Shown here piece after piece: positions 52,447 to 61,410 of a stretch of 64,000 nucleotides of DNA. Within the stretch, counting starts at the first letter, position 1. Each line of letters opens with the position of its first letter. The stretch lies in NCBI RefSeq assembly GCF_008632955.1, contig NZ_CP043959.1:3596001-3660000 (forward strand), in the 5' to 3' direction. The stretch is from Streptomyces tendae. Its GTDB lineage: Bacteria; Actinomycetota; Actinomycetes; Streptomycetales; Streptomycetaceae. The notes beneath the pieces are model-generated. The model was not told where the DNA came from, did no database searches, and saw only the letters and a list, made by a program, of their open reading frames with translations. Position numbers and translations under genes: made by a program.

Positions 52447-52472
52447 CCCCGGCGCGGCCTCCCACGCCGGGG
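52447..52472. terminator. Hairpin terminator between convergent genes
   Basis: CCCCGGCG pairs with CGCCGGGG around a 10-nt loop; a second GGGGCGCC/GGCGCCCC hairpin follows at once. Confidence 0.65.
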
Positions 52473-52501
52473 CGCCTTGGCGGGGGCGCCCCGCCGAGCG
52501 G

Positions 52502-54880
52502 TCACGGCGTGTCGGTCAGGGTCAGCTCCGCCCAGATCGTCTTGCCCTCGGCCGTGTGCCGGGTGCCCCAGCGCTGGGTGAGCTGCGCGACCAGCAGCAG
52601 GCCCCGGCCGCCCTCGTCCCAGGTCTTGGCGCGCCGCAGGTGCGGGGCCGTGTGGCTGGTGTCGGACACCTCGCAGATCAGCGTCGAGGCGTCATGGATC
52701 AGCCGCAGCCGGATCGGCGGGGCGCCGTACCGGATGGCGTTGGTGACCAGCTCGCTCACCACCAGCTCCGCGGTGAACGACGCGTCGGTGAGCGACCAGT
52801 CGGCCAGCTGGTCGAGGACCTGCTTGCGGATGGGGGCCACCAGCGCCGGGTCGGCCGGGATGTCCCAGGTGGCGACCTGCGAGGACGGCAGCCCCCGCAT
52901 ACGGGCCAGCAGCAGCGCCACGTCGTCCGTCGCGCCGCCCGGTGACAACACGCTGTTCAGCACCCGGTCGCAGGTCTCGTCGAGCGGGCCGGCCGCGCCG
53001 GACAGCGCCTCGCGGAGCAGCGCCTCGCCCTGTCCGAGGTCGCGCTCCCGGGAGGAGACCAGTCCGTCGGTGTAGAACGCCAGCACGCTGTCGTCGGGCA
53101 GTTCGAACTCGGCCGACTCGAACGGCAGCCCGCCCAGCCCCAGCGGAGGCCCGGAGGGCAGTTCCAGGTGGCGGGGCGGTCCGCCCGGCGGGATCAGCAC
53201 GGGCGCCGGGTGCCCCGCCCGGGACAGCGTGCAGCGCCGCGACACCGGGTCGTACACCGCGTACAGGCAGGTCGCGCCGACCTCCCCGGGGCCGGAATCG
53301 CCGCCCGCCTCCTCCGACAGGTGCAGCACCAGGTCGTCGAGGTGGGTGAGCAGCTCGTCGGGGGCCAGGTCGATGTCGGCGAGGGTGCGCACCGCCGTGC
53401 GCAGCCGGCCCATCGTCGCCGACGCCTGGATGCCGTACCCGACGACGTCACCCACCACCATCGCGACCCGCATCCCGGACAGCGGGATCACGTCGAACCA
53501 GTCGCCGCCCACCCCCGTGCGCGCGGCCGGCAGATAGCGGGTGGCCGCCTCCAGCGCCGCCGTCCGGGGCAGCGTGCGGGGGAGCAGGCTGCGCTGCAGG
53601 GCGAGGGTGGTCTCCCGCTCGCGTGAGTAGCGGCGGGCGTTGTCGATGCAGACGGCGGCCCGGGCGGTGACCTCCTCGGCCAGCAGCACGTCGTCGTGGG
53701 TGAACGCCTCGGGCTGGCTGAACCGGGTGAACGCGGCCACGCCGAGGGTGGTACCGCGCGCCTGGAGCGGGACGGACAGCATGGAGTGCACGCCGTACTC
53801 CTCGATCCGCCGGGCGCGGATCGTGTCCACCGACAGCCAGGGGTCGAGGTCGCCGGAGGGCACCGAGGCGACGATGCTGTGCCCCGTGAGCAGCGAGTCC
53901 GCCTGCGGCGAGGCCTCCGGGTAGACGACCACCTCGCCCACGTCGGCGACGGCCTCCGGGCTGCCGGCGGTGAGGGACTGCTGGGCGACGCGGCGCAGCG
54001 ACACCGGCGGTGACAGCGGACCGGCGGGCTCGCCCCCGGCCTCGTCCGGCTCCAGCAGCTCCACGCTCACGAAGTCGGCGAGCGCGGGCACGCAGACCTC
54101 CGCCAGCTCCTGCGCCGTCCGGGTGACGTCCAGGGTGGAGCCGATGCGCATGCTGGCCTCGTTGACCAGTTGCAGCCGCTCCCGGGCCCGGAACTGCTCG
54201 GTGAAGTCGTGGGCGGTGACGCACACGCCCCGCACCCGGCCGGACCGGTCGGTCAGCGGGGCCATCCGGGCGAGCCAGGCGTGCGCGTGGTTCTCGCTGG
54301 TGGCCTTCATGTACGTCTGCATGTCGTGCGGCCGTCCGGTGCGCAGCACCTGGCGCAGCTGCCGCTCCAGCTCGCTGTGCTGCGGGCGTCCCCCGATGTC
54401 GGTGGGCCGCAGTCCGCGCAGGTGGTCGGCGGGCAGTCCGAGGAGGTGGGCCATGGCGTCGTTGACCCCGCGCAGCCGCAGCGCCTGGTCGAACACCATC
54501 GTGGCGCACGGCGACTGGAAGACGGCCTTCCTGACCAGCGGATCGTCGGGCAGCTCGTGGTCGGTGGCCTCCAGCGGGGTCACCGCCAGCCACTCGCCGG
54601 GGCCGTCGCCGGCAGGCTTCCGGTGGTGGGCGAGTACCCACACGCTCACCGTGCCGCCGTCGCGGTGCCGCAGCACCAGCGTGCCGCTCCAGCGGTCGGC
54701 GGGCAGCGGGAGCGGTCCCGAACCGTCGGCCAGCAGCTCGGCGGCGGGGCGGCCGACGATCTCCTCGGCCCGGTGTCCCAGCAGCAGGCGCGCGCCCTCG
54801 CTCCACCGCGCGAGCGTGCCGTCGGCGGCGATGACGGCCCTGGCCGTCACGGCATCGTCGAACGGGTCGTCCGGCCTCAT
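52502..54880 (-). CDS. Multi-sensor PAS/GAF/PP2C phosphatase with histidine-kinase-type ATPase domain
   Basis: A 792-residue regulator in the order PAS (ADGTLARWSEGARLLLGHRA), PAS (MVFDQALRLRGVNDAMAHLL), GAF (EEYGVHSMLSVPLQARGTTL), PP2C/SpoIIE (GGDWFDVIPLSGMRVAMVVG, FYTDGLVSSRE) and a C-terminal GHKL ATPase (AELVVSELVTNAIRYG, then GRGLLLVAQLTQRWG). It combines an RsbU-like phosphatase and an RsbW-like kinase, both halves of a partner-switching cycle. ATG 54880 has GGAG eight bases before it; ATG 54922 (possibly leaderless) is the alternative. Confidence 0.85.
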   Translation of the reverse strand: MRPDDPFDDAVTARAVIAADGTLARWSEGARLLLGHRAEEIVGRPAAELLADGSGPLPLPADRWSGTLVLRHRDGGTVSVWVLAHHRKPAGDGPGEWLAVTPLEATDHELPDDPLVRKAVFQSPCATMVFDQALRLRGVNDAMAHLLGLPADHLRGLRPTDIGGRPQHSELERQLRQVLRTGRPHDMQTYMKATSENHAHAWLARMAPLTDRSGRVRGVCVTAHDFTEQFRARERLQLVNEASMRIGSTLDVTRTAQELAEVCVPALADFVSVELLEPDEAGGEPAGPLSPPVSLRRVAQQSLTAGSPEAVADVGEVVVYPEASPQADSLLTGHSIVASVPSGDLDPWLSVDTIRARRIEEYGVHSMLSVPLQARGTTLGVAAFTRFSQPEAFTHDDVLLAEEVTARAAVCIDNARRYSRERETTLALQRSLLPRTLPRTAALEAATRYLPAARTGVGGDWFDVIPLSGMRVAMVVGDVVGYGIQASATMGRLRTAVRTLADIDLAPDELLTHLDDLVLHLSEEAGGDSGPGEVGATCLYAVYDPVSRRCTLSRAGHPAPVLIPPGGPPRHLELPSGPPLGLGGLPFESAEFELPDDSVLAFYTDGLVSSRERDLGQGEALLREALSGAAGPLDETCDRVLNSVLSPGGATDDVALLLARMRGLPSSQVATWDIPADPALVAPIRKQVLDQLADWSLTDASFTAELVVSELVTNAIRYGAPPIRLRLIHDASTLICEVSDTSHTAPHLRRAKTWDEGGRGLLLVAQLTQRWGTRHTAEGKTIWAELTLTDTP

Positions 54881-55067
54881 CGTCGCCACTCCATTGCGCA
54901 CACTCACCGTGAACCGGTGCATCGCCAGAGACCCAGCCTAGTGCGTCGGGGCGCGACATGAACGGGAACCGGGGCCCCTCGCCTCCGCGCCAAGTGAGCA
55001 CGGTTGTTCGTGTCACGACCGTTGACGGCGCGTCACATCTGCCACAACCATGGTCGGCGCACGGAGT

Positions 55068-55081
55068 TGGGAGCGCTCCCA
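55068..55081 (+). promoter_or_regulatory. CebR box (cellobiose-responsive operator)
   Basis: TGGGAGCGCTCCCA is a perfect 14-bp palindrome identical to the CebR consensus known from Streptomyces. It lies 42 bp before the GH9 cellulase start, so the gene should be induced by cello-oligosaccharides. Confidence 0.88.
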
Positions 55082-55122
55082 TTGCGCTCTCGTCCCCCGC
55101 ACCTCCGCAGAGGAGCCCAGAC

Positions 55123-57366
55123 GTGAACAGACGCAGAACCGCTCTGCTGACCCTCACCGGTCTGCTGGCGACCGCGCTCACCGCGCTGCCCGCCGCCCCG
55201 GCCGGGGCCGACGAGGTCGAGCAGGTCCGCAACGGTACGTTCGACAACGGCACCGACCCCTGGTGGGCCTCCGAGGGCGTCACCGCGGGCGCCTCCGACG
55301 GCCGCCTGTGCGCCGACGTGCCCGGCGGCACGGCCAACCGCTGGGACGCGATCGTGGGCCACAACGACATCACCCTGGTGGAGGGGGAGACGTACCGGTT
55401 CTCCTTCACCGCGACCGGCTCGCCCGCGGGCCATGTGGTCCGGGCGATCGTCGGCCTCCAGGTGGACCCGTACGACACCTACCACGAGGTGTCGCCGCAG
55501 CTCAGCGTCTCCGGCGACAGCTACTCGTACACCTTCACCTCGCCGGTCGACACCGCGCAGGCCCAGGTCGGCTTCCAGCTCGGCGGCAGTCCCGACCCCT
55601 GGCGGTTCTGCGTGGACGACGTGTCGCTGCTCGGCGGCGTCGCCCCCGAGCCGTACGAGCCGGACACCGGGCCGCGTGTCCGGGTCAACCAGGTCGGCTA
55701 CCTGCCCGCGGGGCCGAAGAACGCCACGCTCGTCACCGACGCCACCAAGAAGCTGCCCTGGCAGCTCAAGGACGGCCGCGGCCGGGTGGTCCGCACCGGC
55801 TGGACCGTGCCGCGCGGCGTCGACGGCTCCTCCGGACAGAACGTGCACTCCGTCGACTTCGGCTCCTACCGGGGCCACGGCACCGGCTTCACCCTGACCG
55901 CCGACGGAGAGACCAGCCACCCCTTCGACATCGACGCGAAGGCCTACGAGCGGTTGCGGCTGGACTCGGCGAAGTACTACTACACCCAGCGCAGCGGCGT
56001 CGCGATCCGCGAGGACCTGCGCCCCGGCTACGGCCGCCCGGCCGGCCACGTGGACGTCGCCCCGAACCAGGGCGACGGCGCGGTGCCCTGCCGGCCCGGG
56101 GAGTGCGACTACACCCTCGACGTCACCGGCGGCTGGTACGACGCCGGCGACCACGGCAAGTACGTCGTCAACGGCGGCATCAGCACCTGGGAGGTGCTCA
56201 GCACCTACGAGCGCGCCCGGCACGCCCGCACCGGCAACGCGCACAAGCTGGGCGACCGGACGCTGGACATCCCGGAGAGCGGCAACAAGGTCCCCGACAT
56301 CCTCGACGAGGCCCGCTGGGAACTGGAGTTCCTGCTGAAGATGCAGGTGCCCGCCGGTGAGCCGCTGGCCGGCATGGCCCACCACAAGATCCACGACGAG
56401 CAGTGGACCGGGCTGCCCCTGCTGCCCAGCGACGACCCGCAGAAGCGGGAACTGCACCCGCCGACCACCGCCGCCACCCTCAACCTCGCCGCCACGGCCG
56501 CCCAGGCGGCGCGGCTCTACCGCCCCTACGACAAGAAGTTCGCGGACCGCGCGCTGGCCGCCGCGCGCACGGCCTGGGCGGCCGCACTGGCCCACCCGGA
56601 CCTGCTCGCCGACCCCGACGACGGCATCGGCGGCGGCGCCTACCCCGACGACACCGTGTCCGACGAGTTCTACTGGGCGGCCGCGGAGCTCTACCTCACC
56701 ACGGGCGAGCGCGCGTTCAAGGAGTACCTGCTGACGTCCCCGGTGCACACCGCGGACATCTTCGGCCCGATCGGCTTCGACTGGGCGCGCACCGCCGCGG
56801 CCGGCCGGCTCGACCTCGCCACGGTGCCGAACAAGCTGCCCGGGCTCGACCAGGTCCGCCGTTCCGTGATCGAGGGCGCCGACGCCTACCTGGCCACCCT
56901 GACGGCGCACCCGTACGGGATGCCGTACGCGCCGCAGGGCAACCTCTACGACTGGGGCTCCAGCCACCAGATCCTCAACAACGCCGTCGTCCTCGCCACC
57001 GCCTACGACCTCACCGGCGCGGCCAAGTACCGGGACGGCGCGCTGCAGAGCATGGACTACATCCTCGGCCGCAACGCCCTGAACATGTCCTACGTCACCG
57101 GCTACGGAGAGGTCCACGCCAAGAACCAGCACAGCCGGTGGTACGCCCGCCAGCTCGACCCGAACCTGCCCGGCCCGCCCCCCGGCACGCTGTCCGGCGG
57201 ACCCAACTCCAGCATCCAGGATCCGTTCGCCCAGTCGAAACTGCAGGGCTGTCTCGGACAGTTCTGCTTCATCGACGACATCCAGTCCTGGTCCACCAAC
57301 GAGCACACCATCAACTGGAACGCCGCCCTGACCCGCATGGCCTCCTTCGTGGCCGACCAGGGCTGA
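55123..57366 (+). CDS. Secreted GH9 cellulase with N-terminal carbohydrate-binding module
   Basis: A 747-residue secreted endo- or exoglucanase. A signal peptide (RRR start, cleavage near PAGA, residue 29) is followed by a CBM4/9-like sandwich (about 33-172, [14 protein letters not shown]), a CelD-type Ig-like domain (about 184-270, [20 protein letters not shown]) and the GH9 catalytic domain. The catalytic Asp pair is in [13 protein letters not shown] (about 340 and 343), and the acid Glu in [11 protein letters not shown] (about 727). GTG 55123 follows AGGAG. The CebR box upstream sets cellobiose control. Confidence 0.93.
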   Translation: MNRRRTALLTLTGLLATALTALPAAPAGADEVEQVRNGTFDNGTDPWWASEGVTAGASDGRLCADVPGGTANRWDAIVGHNDITLVEGETYRFSFTATGSPAGHVVRAIVGLQVDPYDTYHEVSPQLSVSGDSYSYTFTSPVDTAQAQVGFQLGGSPDPWRFCVDDVSLLGGVAPEPYEPDTGPRVRVNQVGYLPAGPKNATLVTDATKKLPWQLKDGRGRVVRTGWTVPRGVDGSSGQNVHSVDFGSYRGHGTGFTLTADGETSHPFDIDAKAYERLRLDSAKYYYTQRSGVAIREDLRPGYGRPAGHVDVAPNQGDGAVPCRPGECDYTLDVTGGWYDAGDHGKYVVNGGISTWEVLSTYERARHARTGNAHKLGDRTLDIPESGNKVPDILDEARWELEFLLKMQVPAGEPLAGMAHHKIHDEQWTGLPLLPSDDPQKRELHPPTTAATLNLAATAAQAARLYRPYDKKFADRALAAARTAWAAALAHPDLLADPDDGIGGGAYPDDTVSDEFYWAAAELYLTTGERAFKEYLLTSPVHTADIFGPIGFDWARTAAAGRLDLATVPNKLPGLDQVRRSVIEGADAYLATLTAHPYGMPYAPQGNLYDWGSSHQILNNAVVLATAYDLTGAAKYRDGALQSMDYILGRNALNMSYVTGYGEVHAKNQHSRWYARQLDPNLPGPPPGTLSGGPNSSIQDPFAQSKLQGCLGQFCFIDDIQSWSTNEHTINWNAALTRMASFVADQG

Positions 57367-57379
57367 CCCACCGCTCCTC

Positions 57380-57416
57380 GTGCGGGCCGGTGACCGATGC
57401 GGTCACCGGCCCGCAC
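57380..57416 (+). terminator. Strong hairpin terminator of the GH9 gene
   Basis: A perfect 16-bp stem (GTGCGGGCCGGTGACC with GGTCACCGGCCCGCAC) and GATGC loop, 14 bases after the stop. Confidence 0.85.
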
Positions 57417-57463
57417 GCGTGTCCGGCGGTACCCCACCACGTACGCTCTGACCTGCGGGTATT

Positions 57464-57491
57464 TACTGATCAGTACCCGAGCGGTACCGTA
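57464..57491 (+). promoter_or_regulatory. Toxin-antitoxin promoter with palindromic operator
   Basis: TACTGATCAGTA (57464-57475) is a perfect 12-bp palindrome at the -35 position. TACCGT (57486-57491) serves as -10 and ends five bases before the antitoxin ATG, giving a leaderless message. Autorepression by the antitoxin is expected. Confidence 0.65.
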
Positions 57492-57496
57492 AGTCC

Positions 57497-57742
57497 ATGC
57501 CAGCTCTCAACGTGGAGTTCAGCGACCGCGAGCTCGAGGACCTGCGGCAGATCGCCAAGGAACGCGGTACGTCCATGAAGGCGCTCGTGCGGGAGGCGGC
57601 AGCGGCGGACATCGCCCGCCACCGCGCCCTCCAGGAGGGTGCCGAGGCCTTCCGCCGGTTCTTCGCCACGCACGCCGACGAGTTCGCCGCCGCCTTCCCC
57701 GACGACGAGCCGCCCGCCACGGGCGCCGGGCGGGCCGCCTGA
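57497..57742 (+). CDS. Antitoxin-like ribbon-helix-helix protein
   Basis: An 81-residue protein. The N-terminal strand LNVEFSDRELEDLRQIAKER and helix GTSMKALVREAAAADIARHR fit a ribbon-helix-helix DNA-binding fold; the C-terminal ~35 residues (FRRFFATHADEFAAAFPDDE) would wrap the toxin. It precedes the toxin by three bases and has its own palindrome-containing promoter, the usual antitoxin-first layout. Confidence 0.75.
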   Translation: MPALNVEFSDRELEDLRQIAKERGTSMKALVREAAAADIARHRALQEGAEAFRRFFATHADEFAAAFPDDEPPATGAGRAA

Positions 57743-57745
57743 CCG

Positions 57746-58123
57746 ATGGCACCCGTGCTGCACATCGACGTGCCGTGGCTGCTCCAGCGGCACGAGGAGG
57801 TCCTCCCGGACCAGCCCACGGTCAACGACTTCTCCGCGCTCGTGGCGGCCGTCGCCCGGCATCGCGTCGACCCGCCCCGCCTGGGTGTGAACTCCGACGC
57901 CGCGTGGCGGGCCGCCGCCCTGCTGCACACCCTGGCCGTGCTGCGCCCGCTGCCTTCCGCCAACGCCCGGTTCGCCTGTGCCACGGCGGTGGCCTACATG
58001 TACGCCAGCGGGGCCGGCATCGACGCGCCCTACGGCGCCCTGGTGGACCTCGCCCGCGACCTGATCTCCGGCGCGACCGACGTCTACGGCGCCGCCGACC
58101 GGCTGCGCTCCTGGCAGATCTGA
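57746..58123 (+). CDS. Fic/Doc-fold toxin homologue with degenerate active site
   Basis: A 125-residue protein that aligns with Doc over its helical core: AAALLHTLAVLRPLPSANAR sits where Doc has a helix followed by HxFxDGNKR. The catalytic His is absent (Pro or Leu there) and Gly-Asn-Gly/Lys becomes Ala-Asn-Ala, although the Asn and Arg remain. Actinobacteria have other short Fic-like toxins of this kind. AMPylation or phosphorylation by the standard mechanism is unlikely. It is expressed with the antitoxin just upstream. Confidence 0.72.
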   Translation: MAPVLHIDVPWLLQRHEEVLPDQPTVNDFSALVAAVARHRVDPPRLGVNSDAAWRAAALLHTLAVLRPLPSANARFACATAVAYMYASGAGIDAPYGALVDLARDLISGATDVYGAADRLRSWQI

Positions 58124-58559
58124 CGCCCCCGCCTCCGGGCTCGGCGCGGGCCGTTCACACGGCGTGCGCGGTGCGGAAACGATGGCGCGCGCATGCCGGG
58201 GGAGTGGTGTTCCCCGGCTTCCGGTCACGCCCTTTTCGCAGCACCCGGTGCGAACCCCGGGAAAAGGCGACGCGAATGCCGGACCGATCGCCGCGGACGG
58301 CCTTGTCCTTTTGACTTTCTGTCAACGTGGGCAGGTTGTCCGACCGCCTTGTTGGCCGCGTGCGGGTTGTGCGAGAGTGAGCCACCCGTGTGGGGGTAAA
58401 GGCCGGGGACGCACGCGAGTTGATGAACCGGGTCGGATGAGCCGTCGGTGAATTCCCGCCCCCCGCGCCACACCAAAGAGGTATGAACCAATCGGGCGTC
58501 CCTTTTCGGTGCCGGAAACGCTCGAATGTCACATGCGCTGCGGGAAGGAACCAATCTCC
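58124..58559. other. Non-coding gap (436 bp) before the sigma/lectin fusion gene
   Basis: Somewhat less G+C-rich than the neighbours. TTGAC and GTCAA flank TTTCT at 58311-58325, a small inverted repeat that could be a promoter or operator. No gene or known riboswitch fold is recognised. Confidence 0.45.
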
Positions 58560-60200
58560 GTGCACACCCCCCACCCCCCTCGACCTCCCTATCCCCCGCC
58601 GGGCGGTGATCCGGGGGAATCCGACGAGGCACTCGCCGCGCGGCTGCGGGGCCGCCCGGAGAGCGAGGCCGCCCATTCCGTCGCCCTGCTGACGGCGCGG
58701 CACTGGCACGCGATGCACGACTACGCGACCGTGTGCCTCGCCTCGGGCGGGCAGACCGCCGCCATGGTGACCGGGGCCGCCCTGCACCGGGTGCTCGACC
58801 GGGTCGCCGTCGGTGAGTCCGCCGTCGCGCTCCGTCCGGTCCTGCTGGTGGGGGTGCGGGACACGGTCCGCGAGTGGGCCGCCGACGACCGAATAGCCGA
58901 CGTTCTGCCGGGGCTGCTGAAACCGGCGGGCGGACGCGGCATGCGCGCGGCGACGACCATGACGCCGGAAAACCGCACACTCGCCCAGCGGGCATTCCGT
59001 TCCCTGCCCGCACTCGCGCGCTGTTTGCTCTGGCACGTCGAGGTCGAGGCCGAGCCCATTTCCGTACCCGCGGGTCTGCTGGGCACGGATCCCGACATCG
59101 CGTCGGGCGCGCTCGATCAGGCACGAGACAAATTCCGTCAGGGTTTGGTCCGTGCCCATCAGGAACTGGCACCCACCCAGGAGTGCCGCTTCTACAACCG
59201 GCTGCTCGACGTCCCCATCCGCCGGGGCGGGGCGCTGCTGCCCGAGGTCCGCCAGCACCTGGGCGAGTGCCGCTACTGCCGCAACGCGGCCGAGCAACTG
59301 AGCCACTTCGAGAGCGCGTTGGGCACGCTGATCGCGGAGGCGGTGCTCGGGTGGGGGGCTCGGCGCTACCTCGACTCGCGTCCCGGCCGCGCCACGGCGG
59401 GACCGCGCACCGGACGTGCCACCCGCCGCCGGCGCAAGGGCGGGGGCGGCGACGCCGGGCACAGCCGGCACCGGCTGCTGTCCCGGTTCCCGGTGCCCGA
59501 GCGGCTCGGCCACATCACGCTGCCCGACCCGGTGCGTTCCACCCGCACGCTGCTCACCGGACTCGGCGCGGTGTCCGCCGGGGTGCTGGTCAGCGTGCTC
59601 ATCGCCGGGTCGTCCACCCCGGACGGCGGCACCGCCGATCCGACGGGCGCCACCGGCGCGGGCGGGCGCGCCGCCGTTCCGTCCGCCTCACCGCCCGGCG
59701 CGGCCGGCCTGCCCTCGGCGCCCGGCCGCACCCGGCTGCGCAACATCGCCTCGGGCCTGTGCCTGGACGCCCGGGACGAGCCGCAGGACGGAACGGGTAC
59801 CCGGCTGGCGAAGTGCTCCTCGGCGTGGAGCCAGCAGTGGACGTACGAGGAGGACGGCCTGCTGCGCAGCGTCGCCGATCCGGGACTGTGCCTCGACTCC
59901 CACAAGGACGCCGGTGTCGTGGTCCTCGGGACGTGCGCGGACACCGGCGACCGGACCGCCGACGACGTGCGTTACGACCTCACGGTGCAGGGCGAACTCG
60001 TGCCCCGCTGGGACGTCCAGCTGGCGCTCGCCCCGGCGACGCCTGACGCGAACGCCGACATCGTCGTCAAGGTGCGCGACCGGACCGTGGAGCAGCGCTG
60101 GGCCGCCGAGCCGGTACGCTCGGCCACGGATTCCCTCTCCGTCACCGGTCCGACGACCTCGTCCGCCCGGTACGCGGACCTGGCCGAGCCCGTGAGCTGA
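58560..60200 (+). CDS. Sigma-like / ZAS anti-sigma / transmembrane / ricin-lectin fusion protein
   Basis: A 546-residue membrane protein. Residues about 23-85 resemble sigma region 2 (ALLTARHWHAMHDYATVCLA), and 140-202 resemble region 4 (FRSLPALARCLLWHVEVEAE, then ALDQARDKFRQGL). Residues 209-250 carry the zinc anti-sigma pattern Cys209...His233-x3-Cys237-x2-Cys240. After an Arg-rich stretch, one helix (about 330-350, LLTGLGAVSAGVLVSVLIAG) leads outside to a Thr/Pro linker and a ricin-type beta-trefoil (391 on; QQW at 425). GTG 58560 is preferred for GGAAGGA upstream; GTG 58509 is possible. It looks like a carbohydrate-sensing regulator in one chain. Confidence 0.8.
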   Translation: MHTPHPPRPPYPPPGGDPGESDEALAARLRGRPESEAAHSVALLTARHWHAMHDYATVCLASGGQTAAMVTGAALHRVLDRVAVGESAVALRPVLLVGVRDTVREWAADDRIADVLPGLLKPAGGRGMRAATTMTPENRTLAQRAFRSLPALARCLLWHVEVEAEPISVPAGLLGTDPDIASGALDQARDKFRQGLVRAHQELAPTQECRFYNRLLDVPIRRGGALLPEVRQHLGECRYCRNAAEQLSHFESALGTLIAEAVLGWGARRYLDSRPGRATAGPRTGRATRRRRKGGGGDAGHSRHRLLSRFPVPERLGHITLPDPVRSTRTLLTGLGAVSAGVLVSVLIAGSSTPDGGTADPTGATGAGGRAAVPSASPPGAAGLPSAPGRTRLRNIASGLCLDARDEPQDGTGTRLAKCSSAWSQQWTYEEDGLLRSVADPGLCLDSHKDAGVVVLGTCADTGDRTADDVRYDLTVQGELVPRWDVQLALAPATPDANADIVVKVRDRTVEQRWAAEPVRSATDSLSVTGPTTSSARYADLAEPVS

Positions 60201-60212
60201 CGGCGCGCCCCG

Positions 60213-60232
60213 GGGCGGCCCGAGGGCCGCCC
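60213..60232. terminator. Hairpin terminator between convergent genes
   Basis: GGGCGGCCC pairs with GGGCCGCCC, giving a compact 9-bp stem between the fusion gene and the oxidase gene. Confidence 0.6.
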
Positions 60233-60240
60233 GGACGGCG

Positions 60241-61410
60241 TCAGACCACGGTCCCGGTCAGGTCGTCGGGCCCGACGGTGCTCGGACCGGAGTGGCCCGA
60301 CAGGGCGAGGGTGAGGTCGAGTTCGGCGAGCAGGCAGCGGATCACGTGCTCCACGCCCGCCTGCCCGTCGAGGCCCAGCCCGTACACGTACGGGCGGCCC
60401 ACCAGCACGGCCCGCGCGCCCAGCGCGAGCGCCTTGAACATGTCGTCGCCGGTGCGCACCCCGCTGTCGAACAGCACGGTCAGCCGGTCCCCGACGGCCC
60501 GCACCACACCGGGCAGCGCGTCCGCCGCCCCGATCGCGCCCGCCACCTGACGGCCGCCGTGGTTGGACACCACGACCCCGTCCATCCCCGCGTCGGCGGC
60601 GAGCCGGGCGTCGTCCGGGTGCAGCACGCCCTTCAGGACGATCGGACCGTCCCAGTTCTCCCGCAGGAACGCCAGGTCCGGCCAGGTCTTCGCGGGGTCG
60701 GAGAACATGCCCACGAAGTGCATCACCGCCGCGTTCGGGTCCTCGTGCACCGGCTTGGCGAGCCCCGCCCGGAACGCGGGGTCGGAGAAGTAGTTCGCGG
60801 TGCCCACGCCCCGCAGGAACGGCAGGTACGCCTGGTCCAGGTCCCGCGGGCGCCAGGACAGCAGCGGAGTGTCCAGGGTGACGACCAGCGCCGTGTATCC
60901 GGCCGCCTTGGCCCGGCCGAGGAAGCTGCGCGCCACCTCCACGTCCTTCGGCCAGTACAGCTGGAACCAGCGCTCGGCGTCCCCCATCGCCTCGGCGACC
61001 TGCTCCATCGGCGTGCTGGACGCCGAGGACAGCACGAACGGCACCCCCTGAGCGGCGGCCGCCCGGGCGGCCGCCGACTCGGCCTCCGGATGCATGATCG
61101 ACAGCACCCCGACCGGGGCCAGGGCGAGCGGGGCGGGCAGGGGGCGGCCCAGCACCTCCACCGACAGGTCCCGCTCGTGGACGTCGCGCAGCATGCGCGG
61201 CACGATCCGACGGCGGTCCAGGGCGGCACGGTTGGCGCGGGCGGTACCGCCGTCGCCCGCGCTGCCGGCGACGTAGCCGACCGGACCGGGGCCGAGGCGC
61301 CGCTCGGTCAATTCCTCCAGTCGGGTCAGGTCGGTCGGCAACCGCGGTACGGCGCCCGTCATGCCGTTCAGGTAGATCTCGTACTGGAAGTCGGCCCAGT
61401 GCTTCGCCAT
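60241..61410 (-). CDS. FMN-dependent alpha-hydroxy acid oxidase (lactate oxidase/monooxygenase-like)
   Basis: A 389-residue TIM-barrel FMN enzyme. Diagnostic segments are LALAPVGVLSIMHPEAESAA, WFQLYWPKD, the active-site VVVSNHGGRQV (catalytic His and Arg) and LFDSGVRTGDDMFKALALGA. The loop and length resemble lactate 2-monooxygenase. It would oxidize L-lactate or a related 2-hydroxy acid, complementing LutABC. ATG 61410 is chosen over GTG 61437 because the family sequence begins there. A 16-bp near-palindrome lies upstream at 61449-61464. Confidence 0.87.
   Translation of the reverse strand: MAKHWADFQYEIYLNGMTGAVPRLPTDLTRLEELTERRLGPGPVGYVAGSAGDGGTARANRAALDRRRIVPRMLRDVHERDLSVEVLGRPLPAPLALAPVGVLSIMHPEAESAAARAAAAQGVPFVLSSASSTPMEQVAEAMGDAERWFQLYWPKDVEVARSFLGRAKAAGYTALVVTLDTPLLSWRPRDLDQAYLPFLRGVGTANYFSDPAFRAGLAKPVHEDPNAAVMHFVGMFSDPAKTWPDLAFLRENWDGPIVLKGVLHPDDARLAADAGMDGVVVSNHGGRQVAGAIGAADALPGVVRAVGDRLTVLFDSGVRTGDDMFKALALGARAVLVGRPYVYGLGLDGQAGVEHVIRCLLAELDLTLALSGHSGPSTVGPDDLTGTVV

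Noticed and set aside
57746..58123. Calling the toxin an active Doc kinase or Fic AMP-transferase
   Set aside because: The catalytic His and the Gly residues of HxFx(D/E)GN(K/G)R are absent.
58380..58500. Possible cyclic-di-AMP (ydaO-type) riboswitch before the fusion gene
   Set aside because: There is a G-rich GTGGGGGTAAAGGCCGGGG stretch, but I could not find the conserved pairing or core of that riboswitch class.
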